Source of the DNA: RZYP01 sp964386405
Lineage (GTDB): Bacteria; Bacillota; Negativicutes; Acidaminococcales; Acidaminococcaceae
DNA: 38,946 bases
Direction of reading: 5' to 3'
Assembly (NCBI GenBank): GCA_964386405.1
Contig: CAYLRW010000006.1
Span: 1 to 38,946 of the forward strand
Below, one piece after another: positions 17,872 through 26,160 of the stretch (positions are counted from its first letter, which is position 1; each line of letters begins with the position of its first letter). The translations under genes were made by a program, and so were the position numbers. The notes below the pieces were generated by a model. It was given only the letters and a program-made list of their open reading frames with translations, ran no database searches and was not told the DNA's origin.

Positions 17872-19455
17872 TTATAGTTTTACCAGATTTGCTTGCGTTA
17901 TACCATCTATTCCCTGCAGGAGGTTCAATGTTTCTTTAGATACTTCGGAGTCAACAGACATGAACATCATAGCGCGGCCTTCTTTATTGTTTCTGCTTAC
18001 TTGCATATTAGCTATGTTTACGCGGCCCGCACCAAGCAATGTTCCAATCTGGCCGATCATGCCCGGTTTATCCTGATTACGTGCCACCAACATGTATTGT
18101 GCCGGCGATACGTCGAATTCATAGCCATTGATTTCAACTATACGGATTTCATTTTGTCCGAGCACCGTACCGCTGGCTGTGAAAATACCATCCTTACCAC
18201 TGATTTTTAAAGTAATCATACTGAATCTCTTCTCATTAGTGGTCATTTTTGTTTCCAGCACATCAACTCCACGACCGGAAGCCGCTAAAGCAGCATTTAC
18301 ATAGTTAACGCGTTCTTTCAAGATTGGTTCGAACAAACCTTTCAGTATAGCGCGTGTAATCATTTCAGTTTCCATTTCTGCAACTTCGCCCTGATAAATA
18401 ACTTCAACTTTTTCTACCACAGCTTTTTCCATCTGATAATAGAACTTACCTAAGTACTCACCAAGCTGCAGATAACTTTGCATATCTTCCAGATCCTGCG
18501 GACGCAGAGTTGGCAGATTAACTGCATTAGCTACCATCTCACCTTTCAACGCGCTCAAAACTTCGCTGGCGATAGTCACGCCTACGTTGTCCTGTGCTTC
18601 ATCTGTACCGGCTCCGATATGCGGAGTCAAAACGCATTGCGGCAATTGAATTAAAGGAGAAACAGCATGCGGCTCATCCTTTAACACGTCGATACCGGCA
18701 CTAGCCACTTTGCCTTCTTTGATAGCTGCAAACAAATCATCCTCATTGATCAAACCGCCGCGCGCACAATTTATAATGCGCACACCTTTTTTGCAAAGGT
18801 CAAGTTCTTTCTTGGTAATAATATTGATTGTTTCCTCAGTTTTTGGCGTATGAATGGTAATAATATCTGCTCTCTTCAACAATTCTTCCAAGGTTTCGCA
18901 TTTTTCTACACCGAATTTTTTGAATCTGGCATCTGTAATATAAGGGTCGTAAGCAATAACCTTCATGCCAAAAGCTTGCATTCTAGCTGTTACCAGCGCG
19001 CCAATACGTCCTAAACCAATGATACCTAATGTCTTATTAAGCATTTCTGAACCTCTAAGACCGGTTCTGCCCCATTCACCAGCCATCAGCAAATTATGTC
19101 CTTTAACCATATTACGCGCTGAGGCCAGCATTAATCCTATCGTGAGCTCACAGGCAGAAACGATATTTGATTCCGGTGTATTAACTACGATAATACCGCG
19201 TTTAGTTGCGCCTTCCATATCAATGTTGTCGACGCCATTACCGGCACGTCCTACAACCTTAAGCTTTTTTGCTCTTTTATACAATTCTTCATCTACTTTT
19301 GTCACACTGCGCACAATCATTGCATCATACTGATCTATGACATCAAGAAGTTCTTCACGTGATAGTTCTCTGTAAACAACCACCTCAACTCCAGGAGCAT
19401 TTTGCAGCAACTCAATTCCCTTATCAGCGATTTTTTCGGTAACGATAATCTTCAT
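17872..19455 (-). CDS. serA: D-3-phosphoglycerate dehydrogenase (long form)
   Basis: Oxidises 3-phosphoglycerate to phosphohydroxypyruvate, first step of serine synthesis. The 527-residue product has the 2-hydroxyacid dehydrogenase domains (GRAGNGVDNID, LGIIGLGRIGALVTARMQAFG for NAD, INCARGGLINEDDL, and LTPHIGAGTDEAQ with the catalytic His), then the allosteric substrate-binding domain, and a C-terminal ACT domain (MLVARNQDKPGMIGQIGTLL) for serine feedback. The ATG at 19453-19455 is chosen: AGGAGG lies seven bases ahead, while the ATG at 19461 is one base from it. The long upstream reading frame to 19626 is T-box leader and not protein. Single-gene unit. Confidence 0.96.
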   Translation of the reverse strand: MKIIVTEKIADKGIELLQNAPGVEVVVYRELSREELLDVIDQYDAMIVRSVTKVDEELYKRAKKLKVVGRAGNGVDNIDMEGATKRGIIVVNTPESNIVSACELTIGLMLASARNMVKGHNLLMAGEWGRTGLRGSEMLNKTLGIIGLGRIGALVTARMQAFGMKVIAYDPYITDARFKKFGVEKCETLEELLKRADIITIHTPKTEETINIITKKELDLCKKGVRIINCARGGLINEDDLFAAIKEGKVASAGIDVLKDEPHAVSPLIQLPQCVLTPHIGAGTDEAQDNVGVTIASEVLSALKGEMVANAVNLPTLRPQDLEDMQSYLQLGEYLGKFYYQMEKAVVEKVEVIYQGEVAEMETEMITRAILKGLFEPILKERVNYVNAALAASGRGVDVLETKMTTNEKRFSMITLKISGKDGIFTASGTVLGQNEIRIVEINGYEFDVSPAQYMLVARNQDKPGMIGQIGTLLGAGRVNIANMQVSRNNKEGRAMMFMSVDSEVSKETLNLLQGIDGITQANLVKL

Positions 19456-19471
19456 TTTCATTCCTCCTATG

Positions 19472-19744
19472 TATAAAAAATAAAACTCTCGTGCTTGATC
19501 ATTACAAAGATCAAGGACGAGAGCTATACTCACGTGGTGCCACCTTTTTTCGCCGCAGGCTAAATCTGCCAACAGCCTCATATTCGATATATCGGTCGAA
19601 CCCGAACAGGTTGCTACCCCTGCCATCTCCAGAGTGGATTCAATCTAATACCAGTCCGGCTTGCACTAAACGCCGGCTCTCTGCACTTGGTTTTCGATTT
19701 ACTTGTCTCTTTCATTAACTATAAATATGTAATTATCAAGCATT
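19472..19744 (-). promoter_or_regulatory. T-box leader, serine type (UCC specifier)
   Basis: Minus-strand leader with T-box core GGTGGCACCACG (19533-19544), stem I apical sequence GTGCAAGCCGG, the AGTA loop-E element in GACAAGTAAA, and a basal helix AGAG:CTCT. The 3' strand of the specifier loop reads TTGAATCCACTCT, giving UCC (Ser) at 19636-19638, one base before the helix. A serine specifier agrees with the downstream serA. Confidence 0.93.
19475..19523 (-). terminator. T-box regulated terminator before serA
   Basis: ACTCTCGTGCTTGATC (19485-19500) pairs with GATCAAGGACGAGAG (19509-19523) with one mismatch. On the minus strand TTTTATTTTTT follows. Confidence 0.9.
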
Positions 19745-19750
19745 AGAGTT

Positions 19751-19779
19751 ATTTTACTTCGCATCTAAACCCTTGTCAA
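19751..19779 (-). promoter_or_regulatory. Promoter of serA
   Basis: Minus strand TTGACA (19774-19779), 17-base spacer, TAAAAT (19751-19756), immediately in front of the serine T-box. The bases 19780-19950 between this promoter and the divergent tetR promoter are AT-rich and show nothing further. Confidence 0.85.
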
Positions 19780-19954
19780 GAGAATGCACCAAAAAAATAT
19801 GCCACAAATTTTACACTTTATCCCAGCAAATAAAGTTTTTCCGTTATTTTTGAAAACATAAGGCAAATTTTATTTTTCCTTAACGCAAAACATCCACGTA
19901 AAAAACATCTTAAATTTCATATGCATTTTTCAGCTTATTATTCACTAGATATGA

Positions 19955-19960
19955 TATAAT
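19955..19960 (+). promoter_or_regulatory. Likely -10 box of the TetR-family gene
   Basis: A perfect TATAAT 54 bases before the start codon. No convincing -35 box lies at the right spacing, so the promoter is weak or activator-dependent. Confidence 0.45.
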
Positions 19961-20013
19961 CGAATAAATGAGCAAGAGTTAATTACTCCCAGCATTTTAT
20001 GGAGGCAACCATT

Positions 20014-20613
20014 ATGACAAAGTCATGCGCATCGTCAGCAGACAAGATTTTGCAAGCTGCGACAGAGCTTTTTGCCAGCAACAATTTTGACGGCACATCA
20101 ATTAAAGATATCTCAAAATTATCTGGAGTTAATAGCGCTCTTATTTCTTACTATTTTGGCGGCAAGAAAAATCTGTATCAGGAAGTACTCAATACACAGT
20201 CAGCAATGTTTCTGGATCTGATTGAACAAGTAAACAAGCAAGCAATTTCACCGATAATGAAATTACACCTATACACTAAAGAAGTTGCCTTAATCCAAAT
20301 GCAAAGACCCATGCAGGTCCATTTGATCTATCGTGAGTTATTGACTCCTTCCGGGTTCTGCAATAATTTTGTACAATCACGTCTTTACAAAATTCACCAA
20401 TTCCTTTTTGATCTCGTCGCCGAAGGTATTGAGGAAGGCTGCATAAAATCCAGTGTCCAACCTACTTACGTGGCTTTTACCATAGAGAGCATCATCGTCT
20501 TTTTCTTTTTGACTCAAAGCTTCGTACGTGAATTAGGTTCTTTTGCTAAAGATGACGAAAACGAATATTTGGAAAACACTCTCAACTCATACCTTGAATC
20601 CATAACAAAATAA
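20014..20613 (+). CDS. TetR/AcrR-family transcriptional regulator
   Basis: A 199-residue one-domain repressor. The N-terminal helix-turn-helix is clear: ADKILQAATELFASNNFDGTSIKDI, then SKLSGVNSALISYYFGGKKNLYQEVL, the canonical TetR recognition helix with YYF-x-GKK-x-LY. The C-terminal ligand domain is alpha-helical (a DUF1956/CerR-like type is possible) and gives no ligand. The start is the ATG at 20014, eight bases after GGAGG; an ATG at 19999 lies ahead of that site. The gene stands alone between the divergent serA unit and the convergent aro operon, so its target cannot be inferred from neighbours other than itself. Confidence 0.9.
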   Translation: MTKSCASSADKILQAATELFASNNFDGTSIKDISKLSGVNSALISYYFGGKKNLYQEVLNTQSAMFLDLIEQVNKQAISPIMKLHLYTKEVALIQMQRPMQVHLIYRELLTPSGFCNNFVQSRLYKIHQFLFDLVAEGIEEGCIKSSVQPTYVAFTIESIIVFFFLTQSFVRELGSFAKDDENEYLENTLNSYLESITK

Positions 20614-20625
20614 TCCAAAGAATAT

Positions 20626-20674
20626 AAGAAGCCTTCACTTTGAGACACGCAAAGTGAAGGCTTCTTATTTTTTT
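20626..20674. terminator. Bidirectional terminator between tetR and the aro operon
   Basis: A perfect 17-base stem, AAGAAGCCTTCACTTTG (20626-20642) with its complement at 20650-20666. On the plus strand ATTTTTTT follows and runs into the aroQ stop codon. On the minus strand the tail is only TTATATTC, so it is stronger for tetR, but it is the only terminator seen for the 11-kb aro operon. Confidence 0.88.
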
Positions 20675-21131
20675 ATCCACGCGGCGGTGTAAAAAGCAAT
20701 TGTTTTTTCAGATTGACTAAGGCCCGCATAGCCAAAGCATACCCCTCAAAACCCAAACCGCAAATTTGTCCTTTGCAAGCGGCGGCTGTAACAGATTTAT
20801 GTCTAAACTCTTCTCTGGCATGAATATTACTGATGTGCACTTCAATAGCTGGCAATTTGACGGCTTTCAATGCATCAAGCAGCGCTATGCTATAGTGCGT
20901 ATAAGCCGCGGGGTTAATCACGATACCATCGGCATCACCATAGGCATCTTGAATAAAGGACACCAATTCACCTTCGCAATTGCTTTGCTTGATTTCCACT
21001 TCAACATCCAATTCCTGTGCAGCTGCCTTGATAAACTGGCAAAGTGCAACATAATCATCTGCACCGTAAATTGCATTTTCTCTTACACCCAGCATATTGA
21101 TATTAGGACCGTTCAAAACCAAAATTTTCAT
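20673..21131 (-). CDS. aroQ: 3-dehydroquinate dehydratase, type II
   Basis: Dehydrates 3-dehydroquinate to 3-dehydroshikimate, third step of the shikimate pathway. The 152-residue product is of the small dodecameric type II: NGPNINMLGVRENAIYG with the catalytic Arg and Tyr, QSNCEGELVSFIQ, INPAAYTHYSIALLDAL, and EVHISNIHAREEFRHKSVTA with the catalytic His. It overlaps aroK by four bases and is the last gene of the aromatic operon. Confidence 0.97.
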   Translation of the reverse strand: MKILVLNGPNINMLGVRENAIYGADDYVALCQFIKAAAQELDVEVEIKQSNCEGELVSFIQDAYGDADGIVINPAAYTHYSIALLDALKAVKLPAIEVHISNIHAREEFRHKSVTAAACKGQICGLGFEGYALAMRALVNLKKQLLFTPPRG

Positions 21132-21628
21132 CTTTCCACCTTCTTCAAAATATTAATTATTTCGTTAGCCACGGTCTCCGGTTCTCCCTTATTCACAACT
21201 ACAAAATCCTTATATTTTTGGTAGAGCCCAAAACGTTCCTTATACAATTCAAAAATTCTCTGACGACCTGCTGCCAGCAACGGTCTGCTCGCAACATCTA
21301 CATCAGCACAAATTAGCTCCGGACTGCGATCAATAAAGATGATAATACCATTGATTTTCAACAGCTCCATATTCTCCGGTTTTTTCACAACACCGCCGCC
21401 AGTCGCTATAATCATGTCTTCCGTATCTGCCAATCTTTTGATAGTTCTGGTCTCTGACTCCCGAAATTTTTCTTCGCTCACCGCAAATAAGTCTTTAATT
21501 GTTTTCCCTTCCCATTCTTCCAGAAGGTAATCGGCATCGCAAAAAGTTCGTCCCAATTTTGCCGCCAAAATTTTACCTATCGTGGTTTTGCCGCTGCCTG
21601 GCATTCCGATTAATACGATATTTTTCAT
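21128..21628 (-). CDS. aroK: Shikimate kinase
   Basis: ATP-dependent phosphorylation of shikimate at the 3-hydroxyl. The 166-residue sequence has the P-loop GMPGSGKTTIGKILA, the shikimate-binding Asp in FCDADYLLEE, ATGGGVV, and the lid region around RPLLA...RQRIFELYKERFGLY. It overlaps aroE upstream and aroQ downstream by four bases each, which makes aroE-aroK-aroQ a translationally coupled set. Confidence 0.96.
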   Translation of the reverse strand: MKNIVLIGMPGSGKTTIGKILAAKLGRTFCDADYLLEEWEGKTIKDLFAVSEEKFRESETRTIKRLADTEDMIIATGGGVVKKPENMELLKINGIIIFIDRSPELICADVDVASRPLLAAGRQRIFELYKERFGLYQKYKDFVVVNKGEPETVANEIINILKKVER

Positions 21629-22449
21629 TGCTGTTCACCCCGGATTTTTTCCGCTATCTTCGCAATGATCTCATCATCAATTGTGCGTTGCAGCCAGATT
21701 TCTTCTGCGGCTACCGCTTGGGCAACCAGCATCAGAAGGCCATTGGCAGCCTTTTTGCCTGCTTCGCGGGCATATCGCAAAAAGACTGTTTCATCAGGAT
21801 TATAAATCAAGTCAACAGCGGCAGCAAACTTCATAACAACTTCCCGCGACACCGGTGAACTTTTTACATTCGGAAACATACCGACTGGTGTACAATTTAT
21901 CAAAACATCTCCACTGCTGCCAGCAAAAGCAGCATAATCGCAGAATTGCAAAGGTACTGCTAATTGCATTCCCAGCAAATCTTTTTTAGCTTGCTCAGGG
22001 TTACGTGAGACAACAAGAATATACCCTGCTTCCTTATCGTTTAAATACTGCAAAACAGCTCTGGCGGCTCCGCCAGCTCCCAAAACAGCAATTTTTTTAT
22101 TCTTTACTTCAATCTTATTATGACTTAGCAAAAGGCCAAACCCGTAATAATCAGTATTGTAGCCTTTGGCTTCGCCATTTTGAAAAGAAATGGTATTCAC
22201 CGCTCCTATCGACAAAGCTTCCTTGGTTATACTGCTCAAATAAGGTATTACTGCCGTTTTATAGGGAATGGTAACATTCATTCCCTCTAAATCATCTTTT
22301 GCTTGTGTAAGAAAAAACGGCAGTTTTTCTCTTTGCACCTCAAAAATTGAATAATCTCCTTCAATATTCAATGCTTGAAATATTAATTTATGTATTTTGG
22401 GTGAAAGGCTATGTCCTAGTTTTTCTCCCAGCAGACCCAATCTTACCAT
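21625..22449 (-). CDS. aroE: Shikimate dehydrogenase
   Basis: NADPH-dependent reduction of 3-dehydroshikimate to shikimate. The 274-residue product begins LGLLGEKLGHSLSPKIHK (shikimate-binding SLS), then GMNVTIPYKTAV with the catalytic Lys, GAVNTI, YNTDYYGF, and the nucleotide motif VLGAGGAARAVLQYL. The ATG at 22447-22449 is chosen because GGGGG stands seven bases ahead and because family members start there; the GTG at 22506 would overlap pheA. Confidence 0.95.
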   Translation of the reverse strand: MVRLGLLGEKLGHSLSPKIHKLIFQALNIEGDYSIFEVQREKLPFFLTQAKDDLEGMNVTIPYKTAVIPYLSSITKEALSIGAVNTISFQNGEAKGYNTDYYGFGLLLSHNKIEVKNKKIAVLGAGGAARAVLQYLNDKEAGYILVVSRNPEQAKKDLLGMQLAVPLQFCDYAAFAGSSGDVLINCTPVGMFPNVKSSPVSREVVMKFAAAVDLIYNPDETVFLRYAREAGKKAANGLLMLVAQAVAAEEIWLQRTIDDEIIAKIAEKIRGEQQ

Positions 22450-22492
22450 AGCAGCGCCCCCGGCTTTAAGAATCTTATTTTCATCGTTACCC

Positions 22493-23635
22493 TTATATTT
22501 TGTCACCTACATAATTGCCCAGAACTTTGCAATAGGTACTGGTTTTTTCAATTGCTGTTATAGCTTCTTTGACATTTGCATCATGCAGGTTACCGCTGAC
22601 ATCAATATGGAAAAAATATTCCCAAGGCGTGCCTTCAATAGGACGGGACTCAATATTCAGCATGTTTAGGCCGTTATGGTAAAAATTACCAAGCATATTA
22701 TACAAGGAACCAGGTTCGTGCTTTAAAGCGACAACCAACGTTATTTTATCAGCATTAGGGATTTCCTGCATTTCGCTCGCAATCACAAAAAAACGAGTGT
22801 AATTATTGGTATTAGCATTAATATTGCTGGCAAGAATCTCCAAACCATACAGTTCTGCAGCCTGTCTACCAGCTACCGCAGCCATATAATCGGTTTTCTT
22901 GGCACTGACCAGTTCAGCTCCTTTGGCCGTATTAAAATAGGGAATCTGGGCCATCTTCGGATACTGTTTGAAGAAAGGCCGACACTGGGCAAAACCTTGT
23001 GGATGGGAATAAACCTCAGTGATTTTCTCAAGTGAAGTTCCTGGATAGGCCAATAGATTATGTTCTATTTTCACACATTTTTCGCCCACAATGTGACAGT
23101 CATAGCGGCGCACCAGATCATAAACTTCCGTGATGCCGCCGGTGGAAGAATTTTCGATTGGCAGCAAACCATAGACTACCTCGCCTTCTTTCACCGCCTG
23201 AGCAACATCTTCAAAGAGAGTATAATTGTGTTCTTCAACATTAACGCCGGCAAAATATTTTTGCAAAGCCAGATGACTGTAAGCGCCCGGAACACCCTGA
23301 TAACCAACAACGATTTTTGCGCCAAAAGTATTAGCGATTGCATTTTTAGGAAGTTCACTCTCTAAATATTCTTCTTCCTGCCGGCAGCTTATATCAATAA
23401 TCTGAGCCATTATCTTTCTTAAACCATCAGCATATGCTGAATTCTGGACACGCTTTTTGCAATTATCCAAAACAATTGCTTCCCGTGCTTTATCCCTTAC
23501 CGGCAGTTTTTTTATCTTCTTGTATACCGCCACTTCGTGAACAGCGTTCATACGTTCTTCAAAAAGTTTTGCTATCTCAGCATCAATTTTATCGATTTTT
23601 TCCCGTATTTCTGCTAAGTTAAGTTTTTTCATCAT
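22493..23635 (-). CDS. pheA: Bifunctional chorismate mutase / prephenate dehydratase (P-protein)
   Basis: Converts chorismate to prephenate and then to phenylpyruvate, committing carbon to phenylalanine. Residues 1-90 are an AroQ-class chorismate mutase (LAEIREKIDKIDAEIAKLF, VRDKAREA). Residues about 110-290 are the prephenate dehydratase (GYQGVPGAYSHLALQKYF, LPIENSSTGGITEVYDL, NYTRFFVIA). The rest is an ACT domain with the Phe-binding ESRPIEGTPWEYFFHID. Total 380 residues. It starts inside the aroC stop codon (ATGATGA), the second ATG being almost as likely. Phe feedback inhibition is expected from the ACT motif. Confidence 0.96.
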   Translation of the reverse strand: MMKKLNLAEIREKIDKIDAEIAKLFEERMNAVHEVAVYKKIKKLPVRDKAREAIVLDNCKKRVQNSAYADGLRKIMAQIIDISCRQEEEYLESELPKNAIANTFGAKIVVGYQGVPGAYSHLALQKYFAGVNVEEHNYTLFEDVAQAVKEGEVVYGLLPIENSSTGGITEVYDLVRRYDCHIVGEKCVKIEHNLLAYPGTSLEKITEVYSHPQGFAQCRPFFKQYPKMAQIPYFNTAKGAELVSAKKTDYMAAVAGRQAAELYGLEILASNINANTNNYTRFFVIASEMQEIPNADKITLVVALKHEPGSLYNMLGNFYHNGLNMLNIESRPIEGTPWEYFFHIDVSGNLHDANVKEAITAIEKTSTYCKVLGNYVGDKI

Positions 23636-24732
23636 TTCACCATCAGTTTCATATCAGACGTTAAAAGCATATCTAAAACTATCCAGGCGGCAACACCTTC
23701 AATCACCGGTACTGCTCTCTGTACGATGCAGGGATCATGGCGGCCGGCAATCTGCAGTATTGTATTTTCACCTTTGGCCAAATTAACGGTTGTCTGCTGC
23801 TTGCCAATCGAAGGAGTTGGTTTGATGCCAACCTTGAATATCACAGGCATACCATTGGTAATACCACCGAGTATGCCGCCATTATTATTGGTTCTGGTCT
23901 TTACACTGCCTTCCTCCAAATAAAGCGGATCATTTGCTTCGGAACCGCGCATAGCAGTCAAGGCAAAGCCGGCACCAAATTCAAGACCTTTTACGGCCGG
24001 TACGGAAAAAAGAGCATGGGCTAATCTGCTTTCAACGGAATCAAAAAAGGGAGAACCAATTCCGGCAGGTAAACCCAGAATCATACACTCAATGCTGCCA
24101 CCGACCGAATCAGCCTGTTCGCGCACATTCAGAATCAGTTCCTGCATCTTTTGGCCTTGTTCGTCATCAAGTACAGCCATGGTTTTTAATGCCAGGGAGT
24201 CTAAAGTCGCCGTACTTTCGCCGAGAGGATTGAATGCTAAGTCCTTAATGCCATAAATCTCAGCAATATGTCCGCCTACCTTGATTCCTTGAAGTGCCAG
24301 AATTTGCTTCGACAATGCCCCGATAAAAACCAGCGGCGCTGTCAGTCGGCCGGAAAAATGCCCGCCACCGCGGTAGTCGTTAAAGCCATGATATTTGATT
24401 TTACCAGAATAATCCGCGTGTCCCGGGCGCATTACGTCCTTGAGCAGGCTATAGTCGCCAGAACGGGTATCGCTGTTCTCTATAAGGGCGCAAAGTGGAG
24501 TTCCAGTCGTTTTCCCCTCAAAAACACCACTTTGAATAACAAACCCATCTTTCTCCTGTCTCGGAGTTGACATAAGATTTTGCCCGGGTGCCCTTCTTTT
24601 CATTTCTTGTGAAATCATTGCAAGATCAAGCGTCATGCCAGGTGGCAGCCCATCAATAACTAACCCGATAGCCGCACCATGCGATTCGCCAAAAATTGCC
24701 ATCTTTATTCTCTCACCATGTATACCGCTCAT
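23632..24732 (-). CDS. aroC: Chorismate synthase
   Basis: Removes phosphate from EPSP to form chorismate, using reduced FMN, the last shikimate step. The 366-residue product has MAIFGESHGAAIG, RPGHADYSGKIKY, RGGGHFSGRLTAPLVF, and RHDPCIVQRAVPVIEG with the conserved His and Asp. The ATG at 24730-24732 (MSGIHGERI) has GGAGAGGG in front of it; an in-frame TTG at 24753 is less likely. It follows nhaA by 67 bases, with no terminator between them. Confidence 0.96.
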   Translation of the reverse strand: MSGIHGERIKMAIFGESHGAAIGLVIDGLPPGMTLDLAMISQEMKRRAPGQNLMSTPRQEKDGFVIQSGVFEGKTTGTPLCALIENSDTRSGDYSLLKDVMRPGHADYSGKIKYHGFNDYRGGGHFSGRLTAPLVFIGALSKQILALQGIKVGGHIAEIYGIKDLAFNPLGESTATLDSLALKTMAVLDDEQGQKMQELILNVREQADSVGGSIECMILGLPAGIGSPFFDSVESRLAHALFSVPAVKGLEFGAGFALTAMRGSEANDPLYLEEGSVKTRTNNNGGILGGITNGMPVIFKVGIKPTPSIGKQQTTVNLAKGENTILQIAGRHDPCIVQRAVPVIEGVAAWIVLDMLLTSDMKLMVK

Positions 24733-24799
24733 AAATTGCCCTCTCCCCTTCAAATTATGCCATTGTGAGTAATTATATTTAAATTATCTTCTCTAGTTT

Positions 24800-26116
24800 T
24801 TAACTGGCAGCAGGTGCATACTTTAAAATCAATAAACCAACCACTGCGGATATAAAGGAACCAGCGGCAATGCCTATTTTGGCCGAATCAGCAGCAGGTG
24901 TCCCGGCAAAGACCAGCGTTGTCATAAAAATAGCAATGGTAAAACCAATGCCAGCGACTACGCCAGCGCCAAAAATATGTGTCCAGGTAACGCCACTGGG
25001 CGGTGATGCAATTTTCAGCAGCGCCGTCAGCCTGGCCATGCAATAGATACCTAGAGGCTTACCAACAAATAACCCAACAAAAACACCTATGCTGACCGGT
25101 GAAAAAACCTCTGTTTCAGCAGAAAAAGCAATACCGGCATTAACAAACGCAAAAAATGGCAGCACCAGGTAATGTACAAAAGAATGCAGGCCTGTCTCCA
25201 TTTTGGTAAGCGGCGTCAATGCTCTTTCAGACAAGCGCCCGATAGTAAAAATTGATTCCTTGGCCTTATCGTCAATCAAAGTATTGACTGTTGTCTTTTC
25301 ATCTGTAATTAACTTTTTAAAATGCACGCGGGAGCGTTTTAAATACTCCTCAAAAGCTACCTTAGGTTTTACAGGTATCGTCATAGCCGCTAAAACACCG
25401 GCAATAGTAGGATGAATGCCTGATTTGGCAACAGCAATCCATACCAGAACGGACAAAACAGTATAAACAAAAGTAGAGCGTACACCGAATTTATTCAATA
25501 AATACATAAAGGCCAAAAGACAAATTGCAGAAAGTAATGCAATCATGCTCAATTGGCTGGTATATAAAACACCAATGATAATGATACCAATAATATCATC
25601 CGCAATGGCAAGAGTTGTCAAAAAAACTTTGAGGCCGACAGGAACCGAAGAACTGATTAACGATAGCACTGCAAGGCTGAAAGCAATATCCGTAGCAGTC
25701 GGAATAGCCCAACCGCCAGCTGTTGCCACATTATGTGGAAACACTGAATAAAGCAATGCTGGCATTACAACTCCGCCTACCGCTGATATAACAGGAAACA
25801 AGGCCATTTTTACTTGCTTCAAATGGCCTACCAAAAGCTCTCTTTTAATTTCCAAACCAACGAGAAAGAAGAAGAAAACCATCAACCCATCGTTTACGAT
25901 ATCCAAAAGACTATGTGTATTGGCATAAGGCCCTATCGAAATTGTTATAGGTACTTCAATAAAATTAAAATAATAATCTTTATATGGTGAATTTGCCAAT
26001 AACATTGCTAAAATGACGCATAAAACCAGAAGCATGCCGCCAAAAGAAGGCGACTGCAAGATTCTGAGCGTGCCTTTTAAAATTGAATATTTGTGCTTGT
26101 TATAAAGTTCTTTCAT
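24800..26116 (-). CDS. nhaA: Na+/H+ antiporter NhaA
   Basis: Integral membrane antiporter exporting Na+ in exchange for protons. The 438-residue product has many hydrophobic segments, LVGLEIKRELLVGHL, PTATDIAFSLAVL, and LAIADDIIGIIIIG, which contains the adjacent Asp pair that binds Na+/H+ in NhaA. A C-terminal core (GIGFTIAIFMTTL) completes the fold. It lies between aroA (44-base gap) and aroC (67-base gap) on the same strand without terminator or evident promoter, so it appears to be part of the aromatic operon, where no direct role is obvious. Confidence 0.95.
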   Translation of the reverse strand: MKELYNKHKYSILKGTLRILQSPSFGGMLLVLCVILAMLLANSPYKDYYFNFIEVPITISIGPYANTHSLLDIVNDGLMVFFFFLVGLEIKRELLVGHLKQVKMALFPVISAVGGVVMPALLYSVFPHNVATAGGWAIPTATDIAFSLAVLSLISSSVPVGLKVFLTTLAIADDIIGIIIIGVLYTSQLSMIALLSAICLLAFMYLLNKFGVRSTFVYTVLSVLVWIAVAKSGIHPTIAGVLAAMTIPVKPKVAFEEYLKRSRVHFKKLITDEKTTVNTLIDDKAKESIFTIGRLSERALTPLTKMETGLHSFVHYLVLPFFAFVNAGIAFSAETEVFSPVSIGVFVGLFVGKPLGIYCMARLTALLKIASPPSGVTWTHIFGAGVVAGIGFTIAIFMTTLVFAGTPAADSAKIGIAAGSFISAVVGLLILKYAPAAS

Positions 26117-26160
26117 AGGACCTCCCTAATTCTATCTTTTAAGCTCTTTTCCCCTCTATT

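Noticed and set aside
19456..19626. N-terminal extension of SerA (MAGVATCSGSTDISN...)
   Set aside because: This frame lies within the serine T-box core and terminator; the real start at 19455 has AGGAGG at seven bases and matches the family N terminus.
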